A DNA stretch of 51,708 bases, from contig NZ_VCKY01000049.1 in the NCBI RefSeq assembly GCF_005889735.1, positions 1 through 51,708 on the forward strand, in the 5' to 3' direction. A model generated the notes under the pieces. That model did no database searches, was not told the DNA's origin, and saw only the letters and a program-made list of their open reading frames with translations. The number at the start of each line of letters is the position of its first letter. Position 1 is the first letter of the stretch. Origin of the DNA: Nonomuraea turkmeniaca (GTDB lineage Bacteria > Actinomycetota > Actinomycetes > Streptosporangiales > Streptosporangiaceae). Both the position numbers and the translations under genes were made by a program. Below, piece after piece: positions 1-7,334 of this stretch.

Positions 1-2
1 AC

Positions 3-80
3 ACCGCCCTGGAAGCCGTCGCTGCACGCGTCCGGCGCCACGAAGAGCAACTCCGCCGACTTACCACCCGGGTCAGCTGA
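3..80 (+). CDS. 3' end of an unidentified coding sequence (partial, low confidence)
   Basis: An open frame enters from the left edge and ends at a TGA at 78-80. It encodes 25 residues rich in Arg, Ala and Glu (ending in LRRLTTRVS), which could be the end of a helical or coiled-coil protein. Too little is present to name a family. It lies just upstream of IS3-family remnants, so it may be host sequence or part of an older mobile element. Confidence 0.3.
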   Translation, partial: TALEAVAARVRRHEEQLRRLTTRVS

Positions 81-127
81 AAGCGTTAACCGGCCAACGC
101 CCAGAACCAGCGTCATTAGCCGGATAA

Positions 128-367
128 GCGCTCGATAACGCAGCGGCCGAGGCGTTCAACAGCACGCTCAAGGTCGAGTACGTGCACCGTCACCGGTTCC
201 GCACCCGGGCCGAAGCCCGTCTGAAGATCGCCACCTGGATCGCGGACTTCTATAACACCATCCGCAGACACAGTGCGAACGACGGCTTGGCGCCCATCAC
301 ATTCGAACGTCACATGATCGAGAAGAGGACAGCCTCATCGGCCCTGCTGAGGACCGCTGTGGCATAG
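128..367 (+). pseudogene. IS3-family transposase OrfB, C-terminal fragment
   Basis: The frame reads DNAAAEAFNSTLKVEYVHR and then a stretch containing IADFYNTIRRHSANDGLAP. These are the hallmark C-terminal segments of IS3-family OrfB integrases: the AEAFNSTLK region carrying the last acidic catalytic residue, and the YN..R.H motif. A full OrfB is about 280-300 residues; only about 79 remain. The N-terminus is absent and an in-frame TAA lies immediately upstream, so this is a dead remnant. A GTG at 182 opens the shorter frame but is not a real start. Confidence 0.75.
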
Positions 368-402
368 ATCCGTCTCCACGCTTTGAGGGGATTGACACTC
401 CA
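128..402 (+). mobile_element. IS3-family element remnant (right end)
   Basis: The stretch contains the C-terminal part of an IS3-family OrfB transposase (128-367) followed by a short tail ending in ATTGACACTCCA near 391-402. From 403 on, the minus-strand yraN coding sequence is intact, so the right boundary of the element is placed at about 402. Nothing recognisable of the left part of the IS remains: the transposase frame is closed by a TAA at 125-127. The boundary is inferred from the abrupt end of yraN homology and the CA terminus typical of IS3-family ends. Confidence 0.6.
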
Positions 403-625
403 GCTTGGCAGGGTTCACGGACTCCAGGGCTGTGCCGTGGGATCTGCTCGATCGGGTCTTGACTTCGACGACGACGAGGGTGGGGCCGTCTTCGGCGATG
501 ATGTCGATCTCTCCGTAACGGCAGCGCCAGTTGCGTTCGAGGATCTTCATGCCCTTGGCCTCCAGGTAGATCACGGCTATTTGCTCGCCCTGTTTGCCGA
601 GCTCGAGGTCGTTCTTCGTGGCCAT
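335..625 (-). pseudogene. yraN: YraN/UPF0102 family nuclease-like protein, truncated by IS insertion
   Basis: The ATG at 623-625 follows a good GGAGGGGC ribosome site. The first ~75 residues match the UPF0102 (YraN) family: LGKQGEQIAVIYL near the N-terminus and the nuclease-like motif YGEIDIIAEDGPTLVVVEVK with its conserved Asp/Glu and E-V-K. Homology stops after ALESVNPAKL, where a family member would continue for another ~40 residues. The last ~22 codons (335-402) are read from the IS3 end. YraN normally lies downstream of rnhB and DUF2469 in actinobacteria, as its position here suggests. The product probably lacks the C-terminal strand/helix and may be inactive. Confidence 0.75.
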
Positions 626-908
626 GCGCCCCTCCGTCAGGTCGGCTTCGGTCCGGTCCGGTACGGGAACCGACCTTGGCGGATGGGGGGTGGTGGCCGT
701 CGAGCCGAGCGGGATTCTGGGGATTGTGGAGCGATGAGCGCTGTGGCTTGTGGATAGGGGGCCGCGATCTGTTGGCGACTTGGGGGTGAAATGCCAGGGC
801 ATGCTGCGATGAAGACGGTGTCGAGCGTGAGATGCGACCCACACGCCGACGTCGTAAGCGGACGTGACGAGGAACGTCTCGGCGCCAGAGGCATCTCAGG
901 GGGCCTTA
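626..908. other. Non-coding stretch upstream of yraN
   Basis: No convincing coding frame on either strand; the open frames crossing it show no protein-like composition. It contains the yraN ribosome site at its left end. On the right it ends in the TTA (906-908) that is duplicated on the far side of the IS5-like unit. No clear promoter was recognised. Confidence 0.4.
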
Positions 909-926
909 GAGGTCCTAACAAAATGA
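909..926 (+). repeat. Terminal inverted repeat, left
   Basis: GAGGTCCTAACAAAATGA; exact reverse complement of 2258-2275. Flanked on the outside by TTA. Confidence 0.75.
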
Positions 927-1132
927 ATCTTGACCGGCCGTGCATCCATGCTTCGATGCCCATCGAGATGTCTGGAGCCTAAGTTGCGTTCCGGAGCCGT
1001 TGTCGGTCTCCGCCGGGTTGTGGTCAGTGAGTGTGCCCTGTCCGGTCGTGTAACGCACTGAACTGGAGGCCGTGGTTGTCCGATGAGATTCCGACCACTG
1101 ATAATCGCGAACCGGCGCTGGTCGTCACGTCG

Positions 1133-1564
1133 ATGATCGACCACGTACTCGACCTGGCGGCGACCTGGACAACGTGGGACGGTCGCCCGGTGCGCGCCGA
1201 TGAGCGGGTCTACACCCCGCACAAGGCAATCCGCCGAGTCACCGATCACCTCATCGATCACCTCGCCGAGGTGGAAGCACGGCTGGCCGGCGACCCAACG
1301 ATCCCTGATCGCTGGCATGCGTCGGCGAGCACAACTCCTGCCGATCTGGCGCCCTTCACCGACCAAGACCTGAACGAGGCCAGGAGCCGGCTCACCCGGC
1401 TCAGCCGGATCTGGGCCGACCGACTGACCGCGCTCACTCCAGACCAGCTCGACCGGTCGCCCGGTGAGGGCTGGACATTCCGGCAGATCGCGTTCCACCT
1501 GGCAGACTCGGCCTACTACGCCGACGCCGTTGGGGACCTGTCGGCGGTTGGATCCGATCGCTGA
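1133..1564 (+). CDS. DinB-like four-helix protein, passenger in IS5-like unit
   Basis: About 143 residues from an ATG at 1133; an open frame extends further up to a GTG at 1031, but that part looks non-coding. The protein is mostly helical. HKAIRRVTDHLIDHLAEVEA near the N-terminus and GWTFRQIAFHLADSAYYAD near the C-terminus resemble the His-containing helices of the DinB/mycothiol-dependent (DUF664-like) superfamily, where three His residues bind a metal. Function is unknown; some relatives are thiol-dependent transferases. The end (GDLS plus a few residues) is near where such proteins normally stop, so the gene may be nearly complete although it abuts the transposase gene. No strong ribosome site precedes the ATG. 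Confidence 0.5.
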   Translation: MIDHVLDLAATWTTWDGRPVRADERVYTPHKAIRRVTDHLIDHLAEVEARLAGDPTIPDRWHASASTTPADLAPFTDQDLNEARSRLTRLSRIWADRLTALTPDQLDRSPGEGWTFRQIAFHLADSAYYADAVGDLSAVGSDR

Positions 1565-1571
1565 CCTGTTA

Positions 1572-2244
1572 TCAGCTTCTCGTGAGCCGTCGCCAGCAGA
1601 TGATTGCGGCGGCGAGGGTCATGAAGGCCTCGTGGATGTCGTCGCGGACCTCCCAGCGGATGCGCAGGCGGAGGCGGGCCGCTTGCGAGGGCGGCCGCGC
1701 ACCGGCGGGATGGCCTTGATCAGCGGCAGGAGCTGAGTGACGTCGTTGCGGTTGCCGCCGGTTAACGACACGGCGAGGGGGATCCCATTGCCGTCGGTGA
1801 TGACGTGGTGTTTCGAGCCCGGCTTGGCGCGGTCAACCGGGCTCGGCCCGGTTTTGGGCCACCCTTGAGCGTCCGGACGTGGGAGCTGTCGATCACCGCC
1901 TTGGACCAGTCCAGCTGACCAGCGGCGTGCAACTCGGCGAGCAGCAACTGGTGCAGCTTGTCCCACACCTCGGCCTGATGCCAGTCCCGCAACCTGCGCC
2001 AGCAGGTCATCCCCGAACCGAAGCCAAGCTCTTGCGGCAGGAACTCCCAGGCAATGCCTGTGTAGAGCACGAACAGGATGCCCGACAGGACCTTCCGGTT
2101 ATCCAGGCGCTTGCGGCCCGGGTGATCGGCACGGCGTGGCACAATCGGCAACAACGGCTCAATCCGCGCCCACAACTCGTCGGGCACGATCCACGGTGGC
2201 TGCTCGCCCTTACTCACAGCGATGATCAACCTGAAGATGATCAC
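1572..2244 (-). pseudogene. IS5-family transposase, frameshifted organisation with internal deletion
   Basis: The first frame (2244 or GTG 2217 down to about 1852) encodes the N-terminal DUF4096-like half: WARIEPLLPIVP, TGIAWEFLPQELGFGS, then VIDSSHVRTLKGG with the first catalytic Asp. The second frame continues GPSPVDRAKPGSKHHVITD and GGNRNDVTQLLPLI with the second Asp region. Near 1676-1690 the sequence jumps from GRPRKRP directly to LRIRWEVRDDIHEAFMTLAA, which is normally ~55-60 residues further on. The jump removes the stretch carrying the final catalytic Glu and changes frame. The terminal CWRRLTRS and stop lie at 1572. The protein cannot be a complete DDE transposase. Confidence 0.75.
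1852..1858 (-). promoter_or_regulatory. Programmed -1 frameshift slippery heptamer in the transposase
   Basis: On the minus strand the bases read C CCA AAA in the frame of the first transposase half, the canonical X XXY YYZ slippery site. A -1 slip here joins the N-terminal frame (LKGG) to the second frame that encodes TGPSPVDRAKPGSKHH. This matches the known strategy of many IS5/IS427-group elements, so the frame change at this point is likely programmed and not decay. Confidence 0.6.
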
Positions 2245-2257
2245 CTTTATTCTTAGA

Positions 2258-2275
2258 TCATTTTGTTAGGACCTC
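2258..2275 (-). repeat. Terminal inverted repeat, right
   Basis: Exact inverted copy of 909-926, followed outside by TTA at 2276-2278. Confidence 0.75.
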
Positions 2276-2310
2276 TTAGCCTCAAGGCGCCTTCGCCTCA
2301 AGGCGCCAGG

Positions 2311-2376
2311 CACGTGGAGGCAAACACGTGGAGGCAAACACGTGGAGGCAAACACGTGGAGGCAAGCACGTGGGGC
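2311..2376 (+). repeat. 14-bp tandem repeat (minisatellite)
   Basis: Four full units of CACGTGGAGGCAAA (the fourth ends in G) at 2311, 2325, 2339 and 2353, plus a partial fifth at 2367. The period is 14, not a multiple of three, and no conserved protein is read through it. CACGTG in each unit is itself palindromic. Confidence 0.85.
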
Positions 2377-2415
2377 TTGCAGGCGCGCAAGGGCGACAGA
2401 CATGCGGAGGGTGTC

Positions 2416-2630
2416 CAGGCCTACGCGAAGTGCCAGGCATGCGCGGAGCGCTAGCTAAACGAGAAGTGCCAGGCATACGCGCAGCAGCAGGCACACACGC
2501 AGCGGCAGGCACATGGGCAGCAGCAGGCACACGAGCAGCGCCAGGCACACGCAGCGCCAGGCGCGGGCAGTGCCAGGGCGGGCAGCGCCAGGGCGGGCAG
2601 CGCCAGGCATGCGCGGGAGCGCCAGGTCCA
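2416..2630 (+). repeat. Imperfect GC-rich repeats of the type GCAGCGCCAGGC
   Basis: A long run of degenerate units built on GCAG(C/G)GCCAGGCRCAC, with spacing drifting between about 12 and 18 bp. A perfect 15-bp tandem of GGGCGGGCAGCGCCA lies near the right end. The several overlapping open frames here (Ala/Gln/Thr- or Ala/Cys-rich) follow from composition and are not called as genes. From 2631 to 2841 no feature was recognised. Confidence 0.7.
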
Positions 2631-2841
2631 TAAACGTTCAGCGCCGAGGCAGGCGAAGCCGTGCGGGCGCGGTCTGGTGCCGGATGGTGGTGCCGCAGGC
2701 AATAGACATAGACACCGTGGCGGGACGCGACCTCACAGAGCCGGTAAGCCTGACGCCGCGGGAAGACCTGCCGAGGTGGCAGCGCGGGCTGCAGATTGAT
2801 CGCTAGCCGTGTCGGCTGCCAGCTACACCGGTAGGGCGGGG

Positions 2842-3105
2842 TCAGCGGAACCGGTCGAGGGCCTCGTCATAGATACGATCGAAATTGATCTTGAAGTGTC
2901 GCCCATCCGGCGTCGTGAGACCGACGGTCACGAATTCCGCACCCTGTGGCGTCTGGATCTCGACGCCTGCTCCTGCCCGCGGGATGGTCCTCCGCAAGAC
3001 CTTGGCATCCCGGTCGATGGTGTGGACCACCTGTTGATCCGAGATCGTCAAGTAGCCGCCGATCCAGCCCTGGCGACTGTCGATCGAGGCAAAACCGTGG
3101 ATCAT
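2842..3105 (-). CDS. Hypothetical protein (87 aa), between DUF2469 and yraN
   Basis: The C-terminal 87 residues of a longer open frame look like real protein: alternating strands such as GWIGGYLTISDQQVVHTIDR and EFVTVGLTTPDGRHFKINFD. The ATG at 3103-3105 is proposed because the upstream part of the frame (to 3435) is Arg/Ser/Gly-rich and runs into short DNA repeats. No clear ribosome site precedes it, so the original N-terminus may have been lost. I do not recognise the family. The fold is probably a small beta-rich domain; no signal peptide or membrane segment is seen. Confidence 0.45.
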   Translation of the reverse strand: MIHGFASIDSRQGWIGGYLTISDQQVVHTIDRDAKVLRRTIPRAGAGVEIQTPQGAEFVTVGLTTPDGRHFKINFDRIYDEALDRFR

Positions 3106-3284
3106 GCAGGAACGGTCACCGAGCCATCGGCATGCGACTTCGCGCGAGGCATCCCCCACCGACGAGGAGCCGAGCCCAGGAACCAACCGAGGAGGCCGCC
3201 GAGAATGGTGCCAGGCTACGTTCCAGGGCAGGCAGACGCGCGCATCGACCACTGCCAAGCGGGCCCCGGACCCGACCGGACCCA

Positions 3285-3329
3285 GCGGACGGTAGGCGGG
3301 CCACGCCCGACCTGGCGGACGGTAGGCGG
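3285..3329 (+). repeat. 15-bp direct repeat pair
   Basis: GCGGACGGTAGGCGG occurs at 3285-3299 and again at 3315-3329, 30 bp apart, inside the GC-rich gap 3106-3370 between the hypothetical gene and DUF2469. Otherwise I see nothing in that gap. Confidence 0.6.
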
Positions 3330-3370
3330 ACGAGCCGAGAGCCACCCGACCCACCCCGCTCGAACACGGG

Positions 3371-3694
3371 CTACCCCGAGAACCCTTCCTTCGGCATCTC
3401 CAGATCGGCCTTGGCCAGCTCCTCCACGTTGACATCCTTAAACGTGACCACCCGCACGTTCTTCACGAATCGCGCCGGCCGATACATGTCCCACACCCAA
3501 GCGTCCTGCATCTTCACATCGAAGAAGACATCGCCGTTCTCCGCGGTACGGACGTCGAGGTCGACCGAGTTGGTCAGATAGAAGCGCCGCTCAGTCTCCA
3601 CGACGTATGTGAACAAACCGACGACATCACGGTATTCGCGGTAAAGCTGCAGCTCCATCTCGGTTTCGTACTTTTCGAGATCCTCTGCGCTCAT
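3371..3694 (-). CDS. DUF2469 family protein
   Basis: 107 residues with the characteristic composition and order of the actinobacterial DUF2469 family: the start SAEDLEKYETEMELQLYREY, then FTYVVETERRFYL, then DAWVWDMYRPARFVKNVRV and a C-terminal acidic helix. The length matches the family. An AGGAGG-type site lies just upstream of the ATG (3692-3694). It sits immediately downstream of rnhB, its usual neighbour. The biochemical role is not known; it is a soluble protein without a signal peptide. Confidence 0.9.
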   Translation of the reverse strand: MSAEDLEKYETEMELQLYREYRDVVGLFTYVVETERRFYLTNSVDLDVRTAENGDVFFDVKMQDAWVWDMYRPARFVKNVRVVTFKDVNVEELAKADLEMPKEGFSG

Positions 3695-3733
3695 CGCGGT
3701 CCTCCTGTCGTACCGGTCCCCCGGTTTGCCTGC

Positions 3734-4402
3734 TCAGGCAACCCCGGCCCCCATTTCATTCTCACCCATCTCCCTGGCCACCGTGACGAAGGAGTAACGG
3801 TGATCAGGACATGGGCCGTGCGCTTCCAGCGCCAGCCGATGCCCCGGTGTGACGTACCCCTTGTGCTCGGCGAAGCCGTACTGCGGGAAACGTTCGTCGA
3901 GCCCCACCATCAGGCGGTCCCTCGTCACCTTGGCCACGATGGACGCGGCCGCCACGCACGCGGCCACCTGATCCCCCTTCCACACGGCGAGCGACGGCGC
4001 GGGCAGCCCGGGTACCGGGAAGCCGTCCGTCAGGATGTACTCCGGGTCACAGGGCAACTGTGCAACAGCTCGCCGCATTCCTGAAACGTTGCACTTGTGA
4101 AGACCTTTGGCATCGATCTCCCCCGGCGGGATGATCACGATGCCTACGTGGGAGACACGCGTGATCCGATCGTAGAGACGCTCGCGCACCGCAGGCGTGA
4201 GGAGTTTCGAGTCGCCGAGGCCGTCGATCTCCCTGCGCAGGATCACGGCCGCCACCACGAGCGGCCCCGCGCAGGCGCCGCGGCCTGCCTCGTCGACGCC
4301 GGCGATCGGGGTGAGGCCGCGACGGGCCAGCGCCCGCTCATAGGCGTAGAGTCCGGAATCGCGCCGGACGACACTCGGTCGAGGGCGGAACGCAACTGTC
4401 AT
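3734..4402 (-). CDS. rnhB: Ribonuclease HII
   Basis: Removes RNA from RNA-DNA hybrids and excises misincorporated ribonucleotides. The 222-residue protein starts at the ATG 4400-4402 ([10 protein letters not shown]); the longer open frame upstream is the shadow of lepB. Catalytic acidic residues are visible: GVDEAGRG (about D37, E38), the Asp of ILTDGFPV (about D126) and the Asp of AKVTRD (about D162). It is 52 bp downstream of the second lepB in the same direction and 39 bp ahead of DUF2469, so it probably belongs to the same transcription unit. Confidence 0.93.
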   Translation of the reverse strand: MTVAFRPRPSVVRRDSGLYAYERALARRGLTPIAGVDEAGRGACAGPLVVAAVILRREIDGLGDSKLLTPAVRERLYDRITRVSHVGIVIIPPGEIDAKGLHKCNVSGMRRAVAQLPCDPEYILTDGFPVPGLPAPSLAVWKGDQVAACVAAASIVAKVTRDRLMVGLDERFPQYGFAEHKGYVTPGHRLALEAHGPCPDHRYSFVTVAREMGENEMGAGVA

Positions 4403-4454
4403 GACAGAGGCAGCGTACGCCCCATTCGCCGCAGCCCGCGACCGAAAGCCCTCT

Positions 4455-5048
4455 CTACTTGACCTTGTCGAAAATGTCGGGCCGGGAGAAGAGATAGCCG
4501 CGGGACAGCGGCCAATACCGCACGACCGCCTTGCCGACCACCGCCTCTTCGGAGATGAACCCCTTACCCGGCTCATCCATGTGGGCCCGGGAGTCGGCTG
4601 AGGCGCTGCGATGATCTCCCATCAGCCACAGTTTCCCGGCAGGCACGGTGATGTTGAACTTGTCATCGGAAGCGTAATCGCCGGGGTACAGGTAGGACGT
4701 CTCGTCCAGGGGCGTGCCGTTGACGCTGATGCGCTTTTTCGAGTCGCAGCACACCACCTTGTCGCCGCCGACGCCGATGACGCGCTTGATGGTGTCCTCG
4801 CCGTTCCAGCCCTTGAACACCACGATGTCGCCGCGCTCCGGCTTGCCCGCGAGCTTGTTGACGAACACGCGGTCGTTGACCAGCAGAGTGTTCTCCATCG
4901 AGACGGACGGGATGTAGAACGAGCCGACCACGAACGCCTGCAGCAACAACGCGAGGCCGATGCCCAGGACGAGCAGCAGCAGCGTTTCGCGGAAGCCGCC
5001 CTTCTTCTTCTCTTTCCCCACGCCCTCCGCCTTCTTGGTGACGGCCAT
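4455..5048 (-). CDS. lepB: Signal peptidase I (second copy)
   Basis: Membrane serine protease that removes signal peptides from exported proteins. 197 residues: a Lys-rich cytosolic start, one TM segment (about residues 22-43, [19 protein letters not shown]), the catalytic Ser in [12 protein letters not shown] (S50) and the general-base Lys in [12 protein letters not shown] (about K88), then the [13 protein letters not shown] box. The ATG (5046-5048) overlaps the stop of the preceding lepB by one base (TGATG), which indicates translational coupling. Unlike its neighbour it lacks a C-terminal membrane segment. Multiple tandem type I signal peptidases are usual in actinomycetes. Confidence 0.92.
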   Translation of the reverse strand: MAVTKKAEGVGKEKKKGGFRETLLLLVLGIGLALLLQAFVVGSFYIPSVSMENTLLVNDRVFVNKLAGKPERGDIVVFKGWNGEDTIKRVIGVGGDKVVCCDSKKRISVNGTPLDETSYLYPGDYASDDKFNITVPAGKLWLMGDHRSASADSRAHMDEPGKGFISEEAVVGKAVVRYWPLSRGYLFSRPDIFDKVK

Positions 5049-5908
5049 CAACGCCTCCTCCGCAGCCGGCGCCGACGAACCAGGACCAAGGGTACGGCCA
5101 GCCCGAACCCGGCGACCAGCGGCATGGACCCGCCGAGCGCCTGCAGCGCGGGCTGCGCGAACGTGTCCGGGATGTCGATCACGCCCGCCCGGTCGAACGG
5201 CCAGACCTTCACGAACGCCCGCCCGATGACCTGACCTTCGGGAATGGAACCGCCACCCGGGTCGCCGGTGTGGGAACGCGAGTCGAGCGAGACCGAGCGG
5301 TGGTCGCCCATGACCCACAACCGCCCTTGCGGCACCGTGATGTCGAAGAACTTGTCGGATGGAACGTTACCGGGGTAGAGATAACTCTCCTCGTCGATGG
5401 GCGTGCCGTTGACCGTGATGCGTCCCTTGGAGTCGCAACACTTGACGTGGTCCCCACCGATGCCGATGACCCGCTTGATGTAGTCCTTCTCGCCGGGCAC
5501 GATGCCGAACGCCGTGCCCACCCACAGGAAGAACCCCGCGACCGCGTTGGACGGCTCCTCCAACTGGAACTCGCCGTCCCAGGAGTCGACGCCCGAGAAG
5601 ACCACCACATCGCCGCGCTCGATGTCGCGCGTGTGGTAGACGAGCTTGTTGACCAGGACCCTGTCATTCTTCAGCAGGGTGTTCTCCATCGACTCCGACG
5701 GGATGTAGAACGCCTGAACCACAAACGTCTTGATGATCAGGGCCAGCACCAGGGCCACCACGACAAGAACGGGAAGTTCTTTCCAGAACGACCCCTTCTT
5801 CTCCTGTTTCTTGTCCTTGGCCGGCTTCTGAGTCTCTTCGGCGACCACGTCCACCTCGTCCTCGACAGGGCGGCGCGCCGCGCCGTACTCCTGGCTCTCG
5901 CTAGTCAT
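5048..5908 (-). CDS. lepB: Signal peptidase I (first copy)
   Basis: 286 residues. A charged cytosolic region (1-43) precedes a TM segment (about 45-66). The catalytic dyad is Ser73 in YIPSESMENTLL and Lys145 in DYIKRVIGIGGD, and the WVMGDHRSVSLDSR box follows. A second hydrophobic stretch (MPLVAGFGLAVPLVLV) near the C-terminus, followed by Arg-rich residues, gives an N-in/C-in topology seen in Streptomyces SipX-type enzymes. It lies downstream of rplS past a strong hairpin, so it may have its own promoter in 5909-6004. Confidence 0.92.
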   Translation of the reverse strand: MTSESQEYGAARRPVEDEVDVVAEETQKPAKDKKQEKKGSFWKELPVLVVVALVLALIIKTFVVQAFYIPSESMENTLLKNDRVLVNKLVYHTRDIERGDVVVFSGVDSWDGEFQLEEPSNAVAGFFLWVGTAFGIVPGEKDYIKRVIGIGGDHVKCCDSKGRITVNGTPIDEESYLYPGNVPSDKFFDITVPQGRLWVMGDHRSVSLDSRSHTGDPGGGSIPEGQVIGRAFVKVWPFDRAGVIDIPDTFAQPALQALGGSMPLVAGFGLAVPLVLVRRRRLRRRR

Positions 5909-6004
5909 CGCTGACGAGCCTAGATGATGAATCGGCTCGGCAAGCCTGGACCGACGTTACACCGAGCACGAGTCGCTCCACATAAAGGGAACGGCCCTGT
6001 AAAG

Positions 6005-6040
6005 CCGAATGGTCCGCGCCGGGTGGCGCGGACCATTCGG
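6005..6040 (-). terminator. Strong hairpin downstream of rplS
   Basis: A perfect 16-bp inverted repeat, CCGAATGGTCCGCGCC at 6005-6020 and its complement at 6025-6040, with a 4-base loop. It lies 15 bp after the rplS stop. The minus-strand continuation (CTTTACAGGG) has only a weak T run, so it may act as a partial terminator, attenuator or RNA-stabilising element between rplS and lepB. Confidence 0.75.
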
Positions 6041-6054
6041 GGAAAGACCAGGGG

Positions 6055-6417
6055 CTACTTCGCGGTCGTCGTCTCGCGCTTCTCGCGGATACGGGCGGCC
6101 TTGCCGCGCAGGTCACGCATGTAGTAGAGCTTCGCCCTGCGCACGTCGCCGCGGGTCACGAGCACGATCTTCTCGATGACCGGGCTGTGCACGGGGAAGG
6201 TGCGCTCGACGCCGACGCCGTAGCTGACCTTGCGGACCGTGAAGGTCTCGCGGGCGCCGCTGCCCTGCCTGCGCAGCACGAAGCCCTTGAAGACCTGGAT
6301 ACGGGAGCGGTTGCCTTCGACGACTCGTACGTGAACCTCGAGCGTGTCACCGGGGCGGAAACCCGGCACGTCGCTGCGCAGGGTCGCCTTCTCGAGCTCC
6401 TGGATCTTCGTGTGCAT
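6055..6417 (-). CDS. rplS: Ribosomal protein bL19
   Basis: 120 residues from the ATG 6415-6417 ([20 protein letters not shown]). Typical L19 segments are present: [49 protein letters not shown] and the basic tail [18 protein letters not shown]. Structural protein of the large subunit at the interface with 30S. It is 137 bp downstream of trmD in the usual rpsP-rimM-trmD-rplS order. The gap 6418-6554 shows no gene. Confidence 0.95.
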   Translation of the reverse strand: MHTKIQELEKATLRSDVPGFRPGDTLEVHVRVVEGNRSRIQVFKGFVLRRQGSGARETFTVRKVSYGVGVERTFPVHSPVIEKIVLVTRGDVRRAKLYYMRDLRGKAARIREKRETTTAK

Positions 6418-6554
6418 GAGAGCTGTCCTCAAGTCCTCGTGAGCACGCGGAGGTCCACCCGGCCGTGGCTCGCGGCGGACGCGCCTGCTGATGTGATGAA
6501 CCCGGGATCGTTTCCCGGGCATGGCTGACCAACCAATTGACAGTTGGCAGCGAT

Positions 6555-7334
6555 TCAGTTTGCCATATCTTCCGGCAGGACGCGAAACGAGAGCTCCTCC
6601 AGGAGCTTCCTGTCGTGTTTGTCGAGCGTGTCGGGGTCGAGTGCCGCGGCCAGCTCGGGCCGGTTCCGCACGGTGCGGCGCAGCGCCTCGTCCCGTCGCC
6701 ACCTGGCCACCTTCCCGTGGTGCCCGGAGAGCAACACGGCAGGCACCTCGTGGCCGCGCCAGACGGGCGGTTTGGTGTAAACGGGGCCCTCGACCAGGTT
6801 ACGCATGGACCCGGGCGCGAAGGAGTCGTCCACGGCCGACTGGGCGTTGCCCAGCACGCCGGGCAGCAGCCGGCCGATGGCCTCCACCATGACCAGCACC
6901 GCGACCTCGCCTCCGGCCAGCACGTAATCACCGATGCTGACCTCGTCCACGGGCAGCCGGGTGGCGTACTCGGCCATGACCCGCGAGTCGATCCCCTCGT
7001 ACCGCCCGCACGCGAACAGCAACCACGGCTCCCCCGCCAGCTCCTGCGCGAGCTCCTGCGTGAACGGCCGCCCGCTCGGCGTCGGCACGATCATCCGCGG
7101 CGCGCCGTCCCCGATCACCGCGTCGATGGCCTCGCCCCACACCTCGGGCTTCATGACCATGCCGGGACCACCGCCGTACGGCGTGTCGTCCACCGTCTTG
7201 TGCACGTCGTGGGTCCAGTCCCGCAGCTGGTGGATGCGTACGTCGAGCGTGCCGCGCTCACGTGCCTTGCCGATCAGCGACACGTCCAGCGGCGCGAAGT
7301 ACTCGGGAAAGATGGAGATGATGTCGAGCCGCAT
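6555..7334 (-). CDS. trmD: tRNA (guanine-N1)-methyltransferase
   Basis: Methylates G37 of tRNAs using SAM, preventing frameshifting. The start is the ATG at 7332-7334 ([13 protein letters not shown]), overlapping the rimM stop by one base; 259 residues. SPOUT-family motifs are visible: [25 protein letters not shown] and [15 protein letters not shown], which form the trefoil knot and SAM pocket, followed by the C-terminal tRNA-binding helix region. The order and coupling with rimM are standard for the rpsP operon. Confidence 0.95.
   Translation of the reverse strand: MRLDIISIFPEYFAPLDVSLIGKARERGTLDVRIHQLRDWTHDVHKTVDDTPYGGGPGMVMKPEVWGEAIDAVIGDGAPRMIVPTPSGRPFTQELAQELAGEPWLLFACGRYEGIDSRVMAEYATRLPVDEVSIGDYVLAGGEVAVLVMVEAIGRLLPGVLGNAQSAVDDSFAPGSMRNLVEGPVYTKPPVWRGHEVPAVLLSGHHGKVARWRRDEALRRTVRNRPELAAALDPDTLDKHDRKLLEELSFRVLPEDMAN

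Larger units (their letters stand above)
909..2275 (-). mobile_element. IS5-like unit with perfect terminal inverted repeats and a passenger gene
   Basis: Left end 909-926 and right end 2258-2275 are perfect 18-bp inverted repeats (GAGGTCCTAACAAAATGA), and each is flanked by TTA (906-908 and 2276-2278), which looks like a 3-bp target duplication. The unit holds a plus-strand DinB-like gene (1133-1564) and a minus-strand IS5-type transposase with an internal deletion (1572-2244). No further copy of the terminal repeat lies between the two genes, so they appear to sit in one transposable unit rather than in a simple IS next to a host gene. IS5-family membership rests on the transposase sequence and the short duplication. 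The element is probably immobile on its own because its transposase lacks part of the catalytic core. Confidence 0.6.

Noticed and set aside
297..842. 181-codon minus-strand open frame over yraN
   Set aside because: Overlaps the recognisable YraN frame in another register; His/Pro/Arg-rich and without family signals.
1852..1860. Frame change in the transposase as a decay mutation
   Set aside because: The slippery heptamer C CCA AAA sits at the join, so a programmed -1 shift explains it; real damage is the deletion near 1676.
2311..2630. Possible CRISPR array
   Set aside because: Units are directly tandem (14-15 bp) without unique spacers of constant size, and no cas genes are present.
2282..2702. 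Cys/Ala/Pro-rich open frames over the minisatellites
   Set aside because: Generated by repeat composition; several frames on both strands are open equally, none with a ribosome site or conserved pattern.
3116..3367. 83-codon minus-strand open frame (Arg/Ser/Gly-rich)
   Set aside because: Covers the 15-bp direct repeats and has composition-driven sequence only.
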